Shown here: positions 26,619 through 34,724 of the stretch, piece after piece | Layout: the number at the start of each line of letters is the position of its first letter | Position numbering within the stretch: the stretch's first letter is position 1 | DNA from: CAIZGX01 sp046048875 | Lineage (GTDB): Bacteria; Bacteroidota; Bacteroidia; Flavobacteriales_D; Sanyastnellaceae | Length of the DNA: 64,000 bases | Direction: 5' to 3' | NCBI GenBank assembly: GCA_046048875.1 | Contig: JBJOFG010000002.1 | Location: forward strand, 186,001 to 250,000 | Notes under the pieces: model-generated | What the model saw: the letters and a program-made list of their open reading frames with translations, nothing else | Databases searched by the model: none | Told to the model about the DNA's origin: nothing | Translations under genes and position numbers: made by a program

Positions 26619-28675
26619 AATTGCATACGCAATTGCACGGTGAAATCTGTTTTTCGAAATCCTGTTATTGCCGAATCACCGGATGAGATTTGATTTCTGT
26701 CCGTATAAGTCCATTGCGCAATTCTAAACCAAACGTCTATGTTTCTTCGTACATCGAATTTGAAGATGCCATAAATTCTTGCACCCTTCCCGTAATACGC
26801 CGGAATGCTATAACTATATAAAACATCGTTCTCATAGGCATAGAGCCTCGTGCTCCAACTGTCTGTTTGAAACAAGGCATAACGAAAAGTAACGGTACAG
26901 GGCACTCCCATTTTCTTCCAAGTGACATCCTGAAAAACGAGATATCCCTTTTCAGTTGGAAGTCCCTCTTCATTGGTTTTCACAAACTCTAAACGACTGT
27001 GTAACTTCAAACTTTCTGTTGGACTGAAAATAAAATTCAATCGAATTTGTTCCGATAATTTATCGACCGGATAATCTATTCGATTCAAGACATTGTGATC
27101 AATTGACGTTCTGCGAATACGCATTCGCGCATAGAACTCGTGCTTCTTATCGGGCTTGTAATTCAACTGAACAACGTGATCACTGAAGCTCGAAGGTGAT
27201 GTCACTTGGTAACGCAACCAAGGGTATCGCAAACCATCTGAATACGCAGTTACACTTAATTTCCTTGAAAGATTAGCTTGAACACCGAGGTACAATCCTC
27301 TTTCGTTCGAGGGAAGAATACTACTTCCTTCCGCAAAAACATTCGAATAAACCGATTGAAAATTTTGATCGAAATTTCGAAATAACAATGTAGCCGAAAC
27401 ACGCGGATGAAGTGCCGCAGTTATTCCAGCAACATAAGCATACGCATTGTTCGCGCTGCGCGACGCTTCGCCAAAAATCGATGCGTTCTTCCAAACGCCT
27501 TCAGTGTAAAGGCCTGTAGCACTTTGTGTGCTTCCTGAAAATTTACCTTGCGCATACCAATCGGTTCGTGCAGCCAATGAATCACTCAGCCTTCTTTGAA
27601 TGCCAACAGCACCTATTTTCCACATGCCTTTTTGAACGTGAACATCTGCTCCTGAAACAATCTCACTCAGCACATTCTTTTTGGCTATTTCACTTTCTGT
27701 TCGATGTAAACCTCCGAGCAAAATAGAACTCACGGCTATCCCATCATCAGTAACAACAGTATCTGCATTGAAGTTGGCATCTAATTTTCTTTTCGACGCG
27801 AATACCGTAGCTCTAATAAATTTACTTCCGAGAGTAACTCCAATTCCACGAAAAAAGGAGCTTTCGTTCACAGAGGAATAAGGCTTCAAGCCTTGTGCAT
27901 TTCGTTTTACTTGAACACTGAACGAAGACTTCCCGAAGGCCATGCTGTTCCAACAAGTCAGCCCTTGTCCAAACTGAACTTGATAATCACCCACGACCAA
28001 CTGTTTCAGCTTTCCGGCATCTCTCAGAAAGATTGAGGCACTTTGAAAATCGGGTCCACTTCGTAGAGGCTCTCCAATGTCGTTTTCGAAAGTCATTCCA
28101 ACTAAAATATTCCTTCTGTATTGAAACCGATATCGCGCATAAGTGCCGTATTCACTTCCCAAAAAATTCTTTTTTCCTGTTGAAGGATCGCGAATGAAGC
28201 CCGCCTGCTCCTGCAAAGTTCGTTTCGTGCGAAGCATCACATCGTGTGTTCCCTCTTCCTTCAACCTTCGAAATGAAAAATCAGAAAATCCATCTTCATC
28301 ATTCACATAGACAAAGGGTTGTATCCATCTAATGGTAGGAATATCAAGACCCACAACACTCTGCAATTCGAACAGACTCTTCAACTTTCCAAATTTCGCA
28401 ATGTGCTTAAAAAGCGATTGTATCTGAACGTCTGTAAGAACACAAAGCGACTGCAACTCTATAGCATCGACATGATTCAAATCGAGTGGATGTCGTGCGT
28501 AAAAATTCAAATCTTCGAGTAGAGAAGAATAATCCAATTCGTCTCCGTCTTCCAAAAAACTTGAAATGATTTCAATGCGTTGCTCAACCAATGCGTTATT
28601 CTGATCCTGGGCATAGAGCGCAATTCCCTTCAACCCGAAAAGAAAAAAAAACAGAAATCTACTTTTCATTTTCAT
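26615..28675 (-). CDS. Putative outer membrane protein with N-terminal helix-hairpin-helix region
   Basis: 686 residues with a signal peptide (MKMKSRFLFFFLFGLKGIALYAQ). Residues about 45-115 look like ComEA-type helix-hairpin-helix: HPLDLNHVDAIELQSLCVLTDVQIQSLFKHIAKFG and the following LFELQSVVGLD. From about 140 to the end, alternating polar/aromatic strands (e.g. YARYRFQYRRNILVGMTFEND, DFTVQLRMQF at the terminus with a C-terminal Phe) point to a large outer membrane beta-barrel. Family: Bacteroidota helix-hairpin-helix proteins of unknown function. Overlaps the downstream (minus-strand) stop region of kmo and its start lies within the end of the preceding 269-residue barrel protein. Confidence 0.7.
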   Translation of the reverse strand: MKMKSRFLFFFLFGLKGIALYAQDQNNALVEQRIEIISSFLEDGDELDYSSLLEDLNFYARHPLDLNHVDAIELQSLCVLTDVQIQSLFKHIAKFGKLKSLFELQSVVGLDIPTIRWIQPFVYVNDEDGFSDFSFRRLKEEGTHDVMLRTKRTLQEQAGFIRDPSTGKKNFLGSEYGTYARYRFQYRRNILVGMTFENDIGEPLRSGPDFQSASIFLRDAGKLKQLVVGDYQVQFGQGLTCWNSMAFGKSSFSVQVKRNAQGLKPYSSVNESSFFRGIGVTLGSKFIRATVFASKRKLDANFNADTVVTDDGIAVSSILLGGLHRTESEIAKKNVLSEIVSGADVHVQKGMWKIGAVGIQRRLSDSLAARTDWYAQGKFSGSTQSATGLYTEGVWKNASIFGEASRSANNAYAYVAGITAALHPRVSATLLFRNFDQNFQSVYSNVFAEGSSILPSNERGLYLGVQANLSRKLSVTAYSDGLRYPWLRYQVTSPSSFSDHVVQLNYKPDKKHEFYARMRIRRTSIDHNVLNRIDYPVDKLSEQIRLNFIFSPTESLKLHSRLEFVKTNEEGLPTEKGYLVFQDVTWKKMGVPCTVTFRYALFQTDSWSTRLYAYENDVLYSYSIPAYYGKGARIYGIFKFDVRRNIDVWFRIAQWTYTDRNQISSGDSAITGFRKTDFTVQLRMQF

Positions 28676-29468
28676 AGGTCAATGAGATTTGAGGAGTAAG
28701 GCCCAATTGCGGATGAACAACAACGGAAGCATCGAACACGTAATTCCGAAGTTTCGTTCCCACGCCTATGGACCACGTTTGCCAAAACGTATTCATTCCG
28801 AATCGGATCGAAAAAACTTCAACAGGAACATACTCCAATCCGAAACTGTAACTCAAACTAGATTGCGCGCCAGTCGATGAAATAACTTGTGCTGAAAGGG
28901 CCACTTGTTCTCCGAAAGAATAAGTCGTACCGATTCGAAGCGTTGCGGGCAGATCTTCCGCATTTTTCAGTGAACTTGCGGGAAGGTCAATGACAGCTGC
29001 CCATTTCCAATCTTTCCGAACTGTATAAGTTGCTCCAACATTTGTCCACAAAGTCTGTGCTTTTCCATAACCCTTGCTGATTCGGGTGGAGGAATAGCCT
29101 GCACTCGCAGAGGCGCTAAATTTTTCTGAGAGCGGAAGAGCAAATCCAACGTTCAATCGTTGTCGAACAAATTCCGTATTCCCATACGATCGGAATACCA
29201 CCCCCATAACTCCTGTTCCTAAATGCTGCGAAATAGCGGCTCCAACATCCTTTATGTCGGTAATTCCGAAGGGATTCTGTCCGTAAATAGCGAAAGAATT
29301 GCTGTTAGTTAGAGCGTTCGCCGACAAGTTGTGAAATCCGGCAAAAGGATCGGCTTGTGTAAGTGCACTTCCGCTAAGTGCCGCCATTCTTGCGCCGTAG
29401 ACATTTTGCCCATAAGCTTCAATTTTAAATTGAAGCACGAATACAATTGAAAAAGCTAAATATTTCAT
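28659..29468 (-). CDS. Putative outer membrane beta-barrel protein, PorV/FadL-like
   Basis: 269 residues. Signal peptide MKYLAFSIVFVLQFKIEAYGQ, then NVYGARMAALSGSALTQADPFAGFHNLSANA, which resembles the start of PorV/PorQ/UPF0164-type barrels (G-x-R-x-x-ALGGA ... NPA pattern, here degenerate). The rest is a series of amphipathic strands (NVGFALPLSEKFSASASAGYSS; FSIRFGMNTFWQTWSIGVGTKL). Overlaps the helix-hairpin-helix gene by 17 bases, so the two are one transcript and probably one envelope complex. Function unknown. Confidence 0.65.
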   Translation of the reverse strand: MKYLAFSIVFVLQFKIEAYGQNVYGARMAALSGSALTQADPFAGFHNLSANALTNSNSFAIYGQNPFGITDIKDVGAAISQHLGTGVMGVVFRSYGNTEFVRQRLNVGFALPLSEKFSASASAGYSSTRISKGYGKAQTLWTNVGATYTVRKDWKWAAVIDLPASSLKNAEDLPATLRIGTTYSFGEQVALSAQVISSTGAQSSLSYSFGLEYVPVEVFSIRFGMNTFWQTWSIGVGTKLRNYVFDASVVVHPQLGLTPQISLTYENEK

Positions 29469-29519
29469 CTATTTAAGTTAATCCAGAAGAGAAAAACTTT
29501 CATATTCCAAGAAGCATTG

Positions 29520-29527
29520 TATATTTG
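29520..29527 (+). promoter_or_regulatory. Candidate -7 promoter element for tRNA-Leu
   Basis: TATATTTG is an exact TAnnTTTG match ending 11 bases before the tRNA 5' end, the spacing expected for a promoter that starts a few bases upstream of the tRNA. A clear -33 TTG is not seen. Confidence 0.5.
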
Positions 29528-29538
29528 CACCGCAACAT

Positions 29539-29620
29539 GCGCATGTGGCGTAATTGGTAGCCGCGCCAGACTTAGGATCTGGTGCCGCGAGGCGTGGGGG
29601 TTCGAGTCCCTCCATGCGCA
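29539..29620 (+). tRNA. tRNA-Leu, anticodon UAG
   Basis: 82 bases. Acceptor stem GCGCATG (29539-29545) pairs fully with CATGCGC (29613-29619), discriminator A at 29620. D arm contains GGCGTAATTGGTAG as in bacterial tRNA-Leu; anticodon stem CCAGA/TCTGG around the loop CTTAGGA with anticodon TAG; a long variable arm with stem GCC-GCGA-GGC; T arm GGGGG TTCGAGT CCCTC. CCA is not encoded. A and long variable arm support leucine. Confidence 0.97.
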
Positions 29621-29624
29621 CTGT

Positions 29625-29655
29625 AAAAGCGGAGGTCAACCCTCCGCTTTTGTTT
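29625..29655 (+). terminator. Rho-independent terminator of tRNA-Leu
   Basis: AAAAGCGGAGG (29625-29635), loop TCAAC, CCTCCGCTTTT (29641-29651): an 11-base perfect stem followed by a T-rich tail. It separates the tRNA from ileS. Confidence 0.92.
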
Positions 29656-29656
29656 T

Positions 29657-29664
29657 TATCTTTG
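29657..29664 (+). promoter_or_regulatory. Candidate -7 promoter element for the ileS operon
   Basis: TATCTTTG matches TAnnTTTG exactly, 22 bases upstream of the ileS ATG and directly after the tRNA terminator. The -33 region would fall inside the terminator hairpin; no convincing partner is seen. Confidence 0.45.
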
Positions 29665-29686
29665 CACTCTATTTTCAATACCTTCC

Positions 29687-32600
29687 ATGGGCAAATACAG
29701 GGAAATCAAAGGATTGTCGCTTCCACAAATAGCGAACGACATACAAGCATACTGGCAAGCGGAAAACATTTTCCAACGCAGTATCACTGAACGCGAAGGC
29801 GGACAGCCGTTCGTGTTTTTCGAAGGTCCGCCTTCAGCGAACGGAATGCCGGGCATTCACCACGTGATGGCGCGTTCCATTAAAGATATCTTCTGTCGTT
29901 ACCAAACCCTTCGTGGAAAGCAAGTTCATCGCAAAGCGGGTTGGGACACACACGGACTTCCGATTGAATTGAGTGTTGAGAAAACATTAGGCATTAAGAA
30001 AGAAGACATTGGTAAAACCATTTCGGTTGAAGAGTATAACAACGCCTGCCGCAAGGAGGTGATGAAGTACACCGACCTATGGGAGAAACTTACCAAGGAC
30101 ATGGGTTACTGGGTCGACATGAACGATCCGTATGTTACCTACGATAACAAATACATTGAAACTGTTTGGTGGTTGCTTCAGCAATTGCACAACAAAAACC
30201 TATTGTATAAAGGATACACCATTCAACCGTATTCTCCAGCTGCTGGAACCGGATTGAGTTCTCACGAATTGAATCAGCCGGGCTGCTACAAAGAAGTAAA
30301 AGACACTTCAGCGGTAGCTCAGTTCAAATTGATTGATGCGAACGCAACACTCAATGTGAATTCAGATCTTCCTATTTATGTGTTAGCCTGGACGACCACT
30401 CCATGGACACTTCCTTCGAACGTGGCTTTGGCTGTGGGCGAGAAGATCAATTATACCCTTGTTGAATCGTTGACTCCGTTCGGAAATGAACGTGCCTTTT
30501 TTGTTGTGGCTTCTGCTCTTCGTGAAAAGTACTTCCCTGTTGCGAACGGCGAAAACTTCGAAGAGTTTAAGGCTGGAGATAAGAAAATTCCGAATAGAAC
30601 TGTTTCAGAATTAAACGGAAAACAACTTTTAAATCTTCGTTACGAGCAATTGCTTCCGTTCGTACAACCGAACGATGGCGATGCTTTCAAGATTATTGGA
30701 GGTGATTTCGTTACCACGGAAGACGGAACAGGTATTGTACACATTGCACCGAGCTTTGGAGCAGATGACTTCCGCGTAGCGAAACAAAACGGCATGGGAA
30801 ATCTTACCCTTGTTGATCGCAGAGGACGCTTCCTTCCTGAAGTGCAAGACGGCACATTCTTATTCGGAGAAGAGTTCGTGAAAGAAGCGTACTATTCAGA
30901 CGAAGAAAAAGCAGTTGAGCTGGAAAAACAAAAAGCAAGTCTTGGTGGAATAATAAAAGATACCGAGAAACTTCAATATTTAAGTGTTGATGAACGTATT
31001 GTTTTGAAACTTCAAACCGAAGGGAAATTATTCAAGAAAGAAAAATACGCGCACAACTATCCACATTGTTGGAGAACGGATAAGCCTGTACTCTACTATC
31101 CTTTGGATTCTTGGTTCGTAAAGGTTCCTGAAAAGAGAAATCGTTTGGTGGAATTGAACAATACCATTCAATGGAAACCAGAATCTACGGGTACTGGCCG
31201 ATTTGGAAACTGGTTAGAAAATGCAAACGATTGGAACCTTTCGCGCAGTCGCTTCTGGGGAATTCCACTTCCAATTTGGCGCACCGAAGACGGAACAGAA
31301 TCAATCTGTATTGGCTCTGTTGAAGAACTTCAAGCTGAATTGAAAAAAAGCGTAACCGCTGGAATTACAGAAACGAATCCACTTGAAAACTTCGAACCGA
31401 ACAATCATTCGGTTGAGAATTATAACCTTTTCGATTTACATAAACCATACGTCGATAAAATTGTATTGGTCAGCCCTAGCGGGAAACCTATGCACCGTGA
31501 AGCGGACTTAATTGACGTGTGGTTCGACAGTGGTGCGATGCCTTATGCGCAGTGGCACTATCCGTTCGAGAACAAAGAAAAGATCGATAACAACCTATCC
31601 TTCCCGGCAGACTTTATTGCGGAAGGAGTGGATCAGACAAGAGGATGGTTCTACACGTTGCATGCGATTGCAACATTGTGTTTTGATTCTGTTGCTTACA
31701 AAAATGTTATTTCAAACGGACTTGTTCTAGACAAGAACGGAAACAAGATGTCTAAGCGTTTAGGTAATGCGGTTGACCCGTTTGAAACTCTGGGTAAATA
31801 CGGTCCGGATGCGACACGTTGGTATATGATCACCAATTCAGATCCGTGGGATAATTTGAAATTCGATACAGAAGGAATTGCTGAAGTGCAACGCACATTC
31901 TTTGGAACACTTTCCAATACGTATTCGTTCTTCGCATTGTATGCAAACATTGATGGATACGAAGCTTCTTCGAATGACCCTGCAGTCGAAGAGCGTGCTG
32001 AACTAGATAAATGGATTTTAAGTAAGTTGAATGCGCTGACCATTGAGGTAGAGAAAAACCTCGATGCATTTGATCCAACACCAGCGGCACGCGCCATTGA
32101 GTCGTTCGTTAACGATCACCTTTCAAACTGGTACGTTCGTCTTGCGCGCAAGAGATTCTGGCACGGCGAAATGACCAACGACAAAAGTGCTGCCTACGCA
32201 ACGCTTCATGCTTGCTTGAAACAAGTTGCTCAGCTCATGAGTCCATTCGCTCCGTTCTATTCAGATTGGTTATTCCAAAGCTTGAACAACAACAACGAAT
32301 CGGTGCACCTGTCACATTTGGAGGTTGGAAGTTACAGAGATGAAAACCTAGAAGCGCGTATGGATCTTGCGCAGCGTATTTCCAGCATGGCGCTTTCTAT
32401 TCGTAAGAAAGAAAACATCAAGGTTCGTCAAACGCTCGCGGAAATTCGCATTCCTGTTTTAGACGAAACCACTCAGTCCCGCATTGAAAGCGTTGCAGAT
32501 CTAATTTGCAGTGAGGTGAACGTTAAAGCGGTGAAATGCGTAGATGAGCAAACCACCAAAATTGTGAAAGACCTCAAATTGAATTTCAAAACACTCGGAA

Positions 32601-33085
32601 AAAAGTGTGGGAAATTCATGAAGGAAATTCAACAATTCGCTGCGGATAATGCACAAGAGATAATTTCTTCCATTGAAAAATCAGGAGAATACCTCTGGAC
32701 CAAAGAATCAATCCTTCTTCAAACCGAAGATGTAGAGATTATTCCGGTTGATATTCCCGGATGGAAAGTAGCCAATCAAGGTAACTTAACTGTTGCGCTT
32801 GATGTCACCATTACACCTGAATTGAAAGAAGAAGGATATGCCCGTGAATTGGTTAATCGCATTCAAAATCTGAGGAAAGAAACCAATTTCGAGGTTACAG
32901 ATAAAATAATTGTTAAAGTTTCGGGAGAAAACTACCTGAATGATGTTTTGAAAAACAATTCTGAATATATTAGCAGTCAAGTACTTGCTTCTTCGCTTGA
33001 GTTTATTCCAGAAATGGAAGGGGGTGTCGTTGTTGAATGGGAAGGTGAAGAGGTAGTACGTTTACTATTAACCAAAAACCTTTAA
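29687..33085 (+). CDS. ileS: Isoleucyl-tRNA synthetase, type 2, with GXHH-swapped signature motif
   Basis: 1132 residues, the length of eukaryote-like IleS2 rather than IleS1 (about 930). The class I signature, normally HxGH, reads G56-I-H-H59 within EGPPSANGMPGIHHV; KMSKR is intact at 687-691 (NKMSKRLGN). The editing domain (ADDFRVAKQNG region) and the DQTRGWFYTL segment are present. Ligates isoleucine to tRNA-Ile. Known: IleS2 enzymes tolerate mupirocin better than IleS1, and a described subset with GXHH instead of HXGH shows very strong resistance. Probably co-transcribed with the DksA-like gene 5 bases downstream. Confidence 0.97.
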   Translation: MGKYREIKGLSLPQIANDIQAYWQAENIFQRSITEREGGQPFVFFEGPPSANGMPGIHHVMARSIKDIFCRYQTLRGKQVHRKAGWDTHGLPIELSVEKTLGIKKEDIGKTISVEEYNNACRKEVMKYTDLWEKLTKDMGYWVDMNDPYVTYDNKYIETVWWLLQQLHNKNLLYKGYTIQPYSPAAGTGLSSHELNQPGCYKEVKDTSAVAQFKLIDANATLNVNSDLPIYVLAWTTTPWTLPSNVALAVGEKINYTLVESLTPFGNERAFFVVASALREKYFPVANGENFEEFKAGDKKIPNRTVSELNGKQLLNLRYEQLLPFVQPNDGDAFKIIGGDFVTTEDGTGIVHIAPSFGADDFRVAKQNGMGNLTLVDRRGRFLPEVQDGTFLFGEEFVKEAYYSDEEKAVELEKQKASLGGIIKDTEKLQYLSVDERIVLKLQTEGKLFKKEKYAHNYPHCWRTDKPVLYYPLDSWFVKVPEKRNRLVELNNTIQWKPESTGTGRFGNWLENANDWNLSRSRFWGIPLPIWRTEDGTESICIGSVEELQAELKKSVTAGITETNPLENFEPNNHSVENYNLFDLHKPYVDKIVLVSPSGKPMHREADLIDVWFDSGAMPYAQWHYPFENKEKIDNNLSFPADFIAEGVDQTRGWFYTLHAIATLCFDSVAYKNVISNGLVLDKNGNKMSKRLGNAVDPFETLGKYGPDATRWYMITNSDPWDNLKFDTEGIAEVQRTFFGTLSNTYSFFALYANIDGYEASSNDPAVEERAELDKWILSKLNALTIEVEKNLDAFDPTPAARAIESFVNDHLSNWYVRLARKRFWHGEMTNDKSAAYATLHACLKQVAQLMSPFAPFYSDWLFQSLNNNNESVHLSHLEVGSYRDENLEARMDLAQRISSMALSIRKKENIKVRQTLAEIRIPVLDETTQSRIESVADLICSEVNVKAVKCVDEQTTKIVKDLKLNFKTLGKKCGKFMKEIQQFAADNAQEIISSIEKSGEYLWTKESILLQTEDVEIIPVDIPGWKVANQGNLTVALDVTITPELKEEGYARELVNRIQNLRKETNFEVTDKIIVKVSGENYLNDVLKNNSEYISSQVLASSLEFIPEMEGGVVVEWEGEEVVRLLLTKNL

Positions 33086-33090
33086 AACCC

Positions 33091-34038
33091 ATGGCAAAAA
33101 AATCGACCCCTGCCAAAAAAGTTGCTGTAAAGAAATCTGCGCCTGCAAAAAAGGTAGTTGCAAAAAAGGCCGCTCCTGCTAAGAAAGCAGCCCCAGCTAA
33201 AAAAGTAGTTGCAAAGAAGCCTGTTGCTAAAAAAGCAGCGCCAGCGAAGAAAGCAGCGCCAGCGAAAAAAGTAGTTGCGAAAAAAGCAGCTCCTGCAAAG
33301 AAAGCGGCTCCAGTGAAAAAAGTAGTTGCGAAGAAACCAGTTGTGAAAAAAGCAGCGCCAGCTAAAAAAGTAACGCCAGCAAAGAAAGCGGCTCCTGTGA
33401 AAAAAGTAGTTGCGAAAATAGCAGCTCCTGCAAAAAAGGTAGTTGCTAAAAAGGCTGCGCCTGCTAAGAAAGCCGCGCCAGCAAAAAAGGTAGTTGCTAA
33501 AAAAGCGGCACCCGTGAAGAAAGTAGAAATTAAAAAAGTTAAACCAACTCCAGCAGTAGCCGCAAAACCAGCGGCGGTGAAGAAACCCGAGGTGAAGAAT
33601 ACTGCTCCCGTGTATACTCCTGCTCCAGAGATTAAAAAAGAACCCGTGAGAATGCAAACAGAAAAAAAAACAGGATTACGCTATTCCGATAAAGATTTAA
33701 AGGAATTTGAAGTGCTTATCAACGAGAAATTAAAACAAGCACGTGCTGATTACGAAGAATTAAAAGAGTCTCTTTCTAGAGAAGGAGATAACAGTACAGA
33801 TGACACCTCTCCAACATTCAAAATGATGGAGGATGGAAGCGACACAAACAGTCGCGAAGAGGTGGCGCAATTGGCTTCCCGTCAAGAAAAATTCATCAAG
33901 AATTTAGAGAATGCATTACTTCGTATCATGAACAAAACATACGGTGTTTGTCGTGTTACCGGTCAATTAATTCCAAAAGAACGTTTGCGCTTAGTACCCC
34001 ATGCTACCCTTAGCATCGAAGCTAAGAACATGCAGTAA
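33091..34038 (+). CDS. Histone H1-like Lys/Ala/Pro repeat tail fused to a DksA/TraR-like domain
   Basis: 315 residues. Residues 1-165 are about 15 copies of variants of (A)APAKK and VVAKK, resembling histone H1 or bacterial H1-like DNA-binding tails; the tandem nature is also visible at DNA level (33100-33520). A linker leads to a DksA-like coiled coil (about 195-270, DLKEFEVLINEKLKQARADY) and a terminal globular part YGVCRVTGQLIPKERLRLVPHATL. Only one cysteine (C287) exists, so the C4 zinc finger of DksA is lost, as in many Bacteroidota homologues. Inference: a polycation tail tethers an RNA polymerase-binding DksA-like module to DNA or rRNA. Repeat count may vary among strains. Next gene lspA starts 11 bases later. 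Confidence 0.85.
   Translation: MAKKSTPAKKVAVKKSAPAKKVVAKKAAPAKKAAPAKKVVAKKPVAKKAAPAKKAAPAKKVVAKKAAPAKKAAPVKKVVAKKPVVKKAAPAKKVTPAKKAAPVKKVVAKIAAPAKKVVAKKAAPAKKAAPAKKVVAKKAAPVKKVEIKKVKPTPAVAAKPAAVKKPEVKNTAPVYTPAPEIKKEPVRMQTEKKTGLRYSDKDLKEFEVLINEKLKQARADYEELKESLSREGDNSTDDTSPTFKMMEDGSDTNSREEVAQLASRQEKFIKNLENALLRIMNKTYGVCRVTGQLIPKERLRLVPHATLSIEAKNMQ
33100..33560 (+). repeat. Degenerate in-frame tandem repeats encoding Lys/Ala/Pro-rich tail
   Basis: Units of 15 to 36 bases such as GCTCCTGCAAAGAAAGCG and AAAGTAGTTGCGAAAAA recur throughout, coding for APAKKA and KVVAK. Synonymous variation between copies shows selection at protein level. A site prone to slippage and to assembly error. Confidence 0.85.
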
Positions 34039-34049
34039 GATCTCGTGAA

Positions 34050-34724
34050 GTGAGAAAAGTACTATTGACTATTTTAAGCGTTGTCGCGCTTGATCAAATT
34101 TTAAAAATCTGGATAAAGCTCAATTTTCTTTACGGAGAAAATGTTGAGCTTATCCCAGGTTGGCTCGATTTACAATTCGTAGAAAATCCAGGGATGGCAT
34201 TCGGTTGGATGTTCCCTGGAACGAGCGGAAAACTTGCCCTAAGCATCTTCCGTATCATTGTTGTTACTGCGATTATTATCTACATCTATAAACTCACGAA
34301 AAAGAAAACCCATCAAGGATATCTTTTTTGCTTGGCACTTATTGTAGCTGGCGCGTTAGGTAACATCATTGATAGCGCAGTTTATGGCATGTGCTTCGAC
34401 AAAGGGTCTACCTTCGACCCTCACTTCCAGGATTACATCGCGTACTCTGACACCGCTGCTGTCTCGTCGCAGGGTTATGCACCTTTCTTAATGGGAAATG
34501 TGGTTGACATGATTCACATTACAAAAGAATTTGATTTTCCGACTTGGTCTCCAATCCATGCCGGTGAAAGAGCGGAAATCTTCCCTCCTATTTTCAACGT
34601 TGCAGACGCTTCCATTTCTGTTGGAATTGTCCTAATCTTATTGTTCCAAAGACGTTTCTTTAAAGACGAAGACGAAGAAGTTGTGGTGGAAGAAGCCGTT
34701 ACGGAAGTCAAACCTTCAGAATGA
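34050..34724 (+). CDS. lspA: Lipoprotein signal peptidase (signal peptidase II), long form
   Basis: 224 residues, GTG start at 34050. Inner membrane aspartyl protease that cleaves lipoprotein signal peptides. Four membrane helices; conserved LDLQFVENPGMAFGW, and the two catalytic aspartates in GNVVDMIHI and FNVADASISVG. Longer than the common 160-170 residues because of an insertion after the GNIIDSAVYG segment (CFDKGSTFDPHFQDYIAYSD) and a charged C-terminal tail; this form is known from Bacteroidota. Overlaps murF-alr by 4 bases. Confidence 0.95.
   Translation: MRKVLLTILSVVALDQILKIWIKLNFLYGENVELIPGWLDLQFVENPGMAFGWMFPGTSGKLALSIFRIIVVTAIIIYIYKLTKKKTHQGYLFCLALIVAGALGNIIDSAVYGMCFDKGSTFDPHFQDYIAYSDTAAVSSQGYAPFLMGNVVDMIHITKEFDFPTWSPIHAGERAEIFPPIFNVADASISVGIVLILLFQRRFFKDEDEEVVVEEAVTEVKPSE

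Noticed and set aside
29478..29678. Open frames over the tRNA-Leu region on both strands
   Set aside because: The sequence folds as a complete tRNA-Leu with its terminator; the frames are incidental.
33100..33560. CRISPR-like repeated DNA
   Set aside because: Repeats are contiguous, in-frame, of variable length and code for a basic tail; no regular spacers and no cas genes.
33082..33657. 191-codon open frame on the minus strand rich in Phe, Arg, Cys, Trp
   Set aside because: It is the antisense of the Lys/Ala/Pro repeats of the DksA-like gene; repeat sequence keeps the opposite frame open. No independent coding signs.
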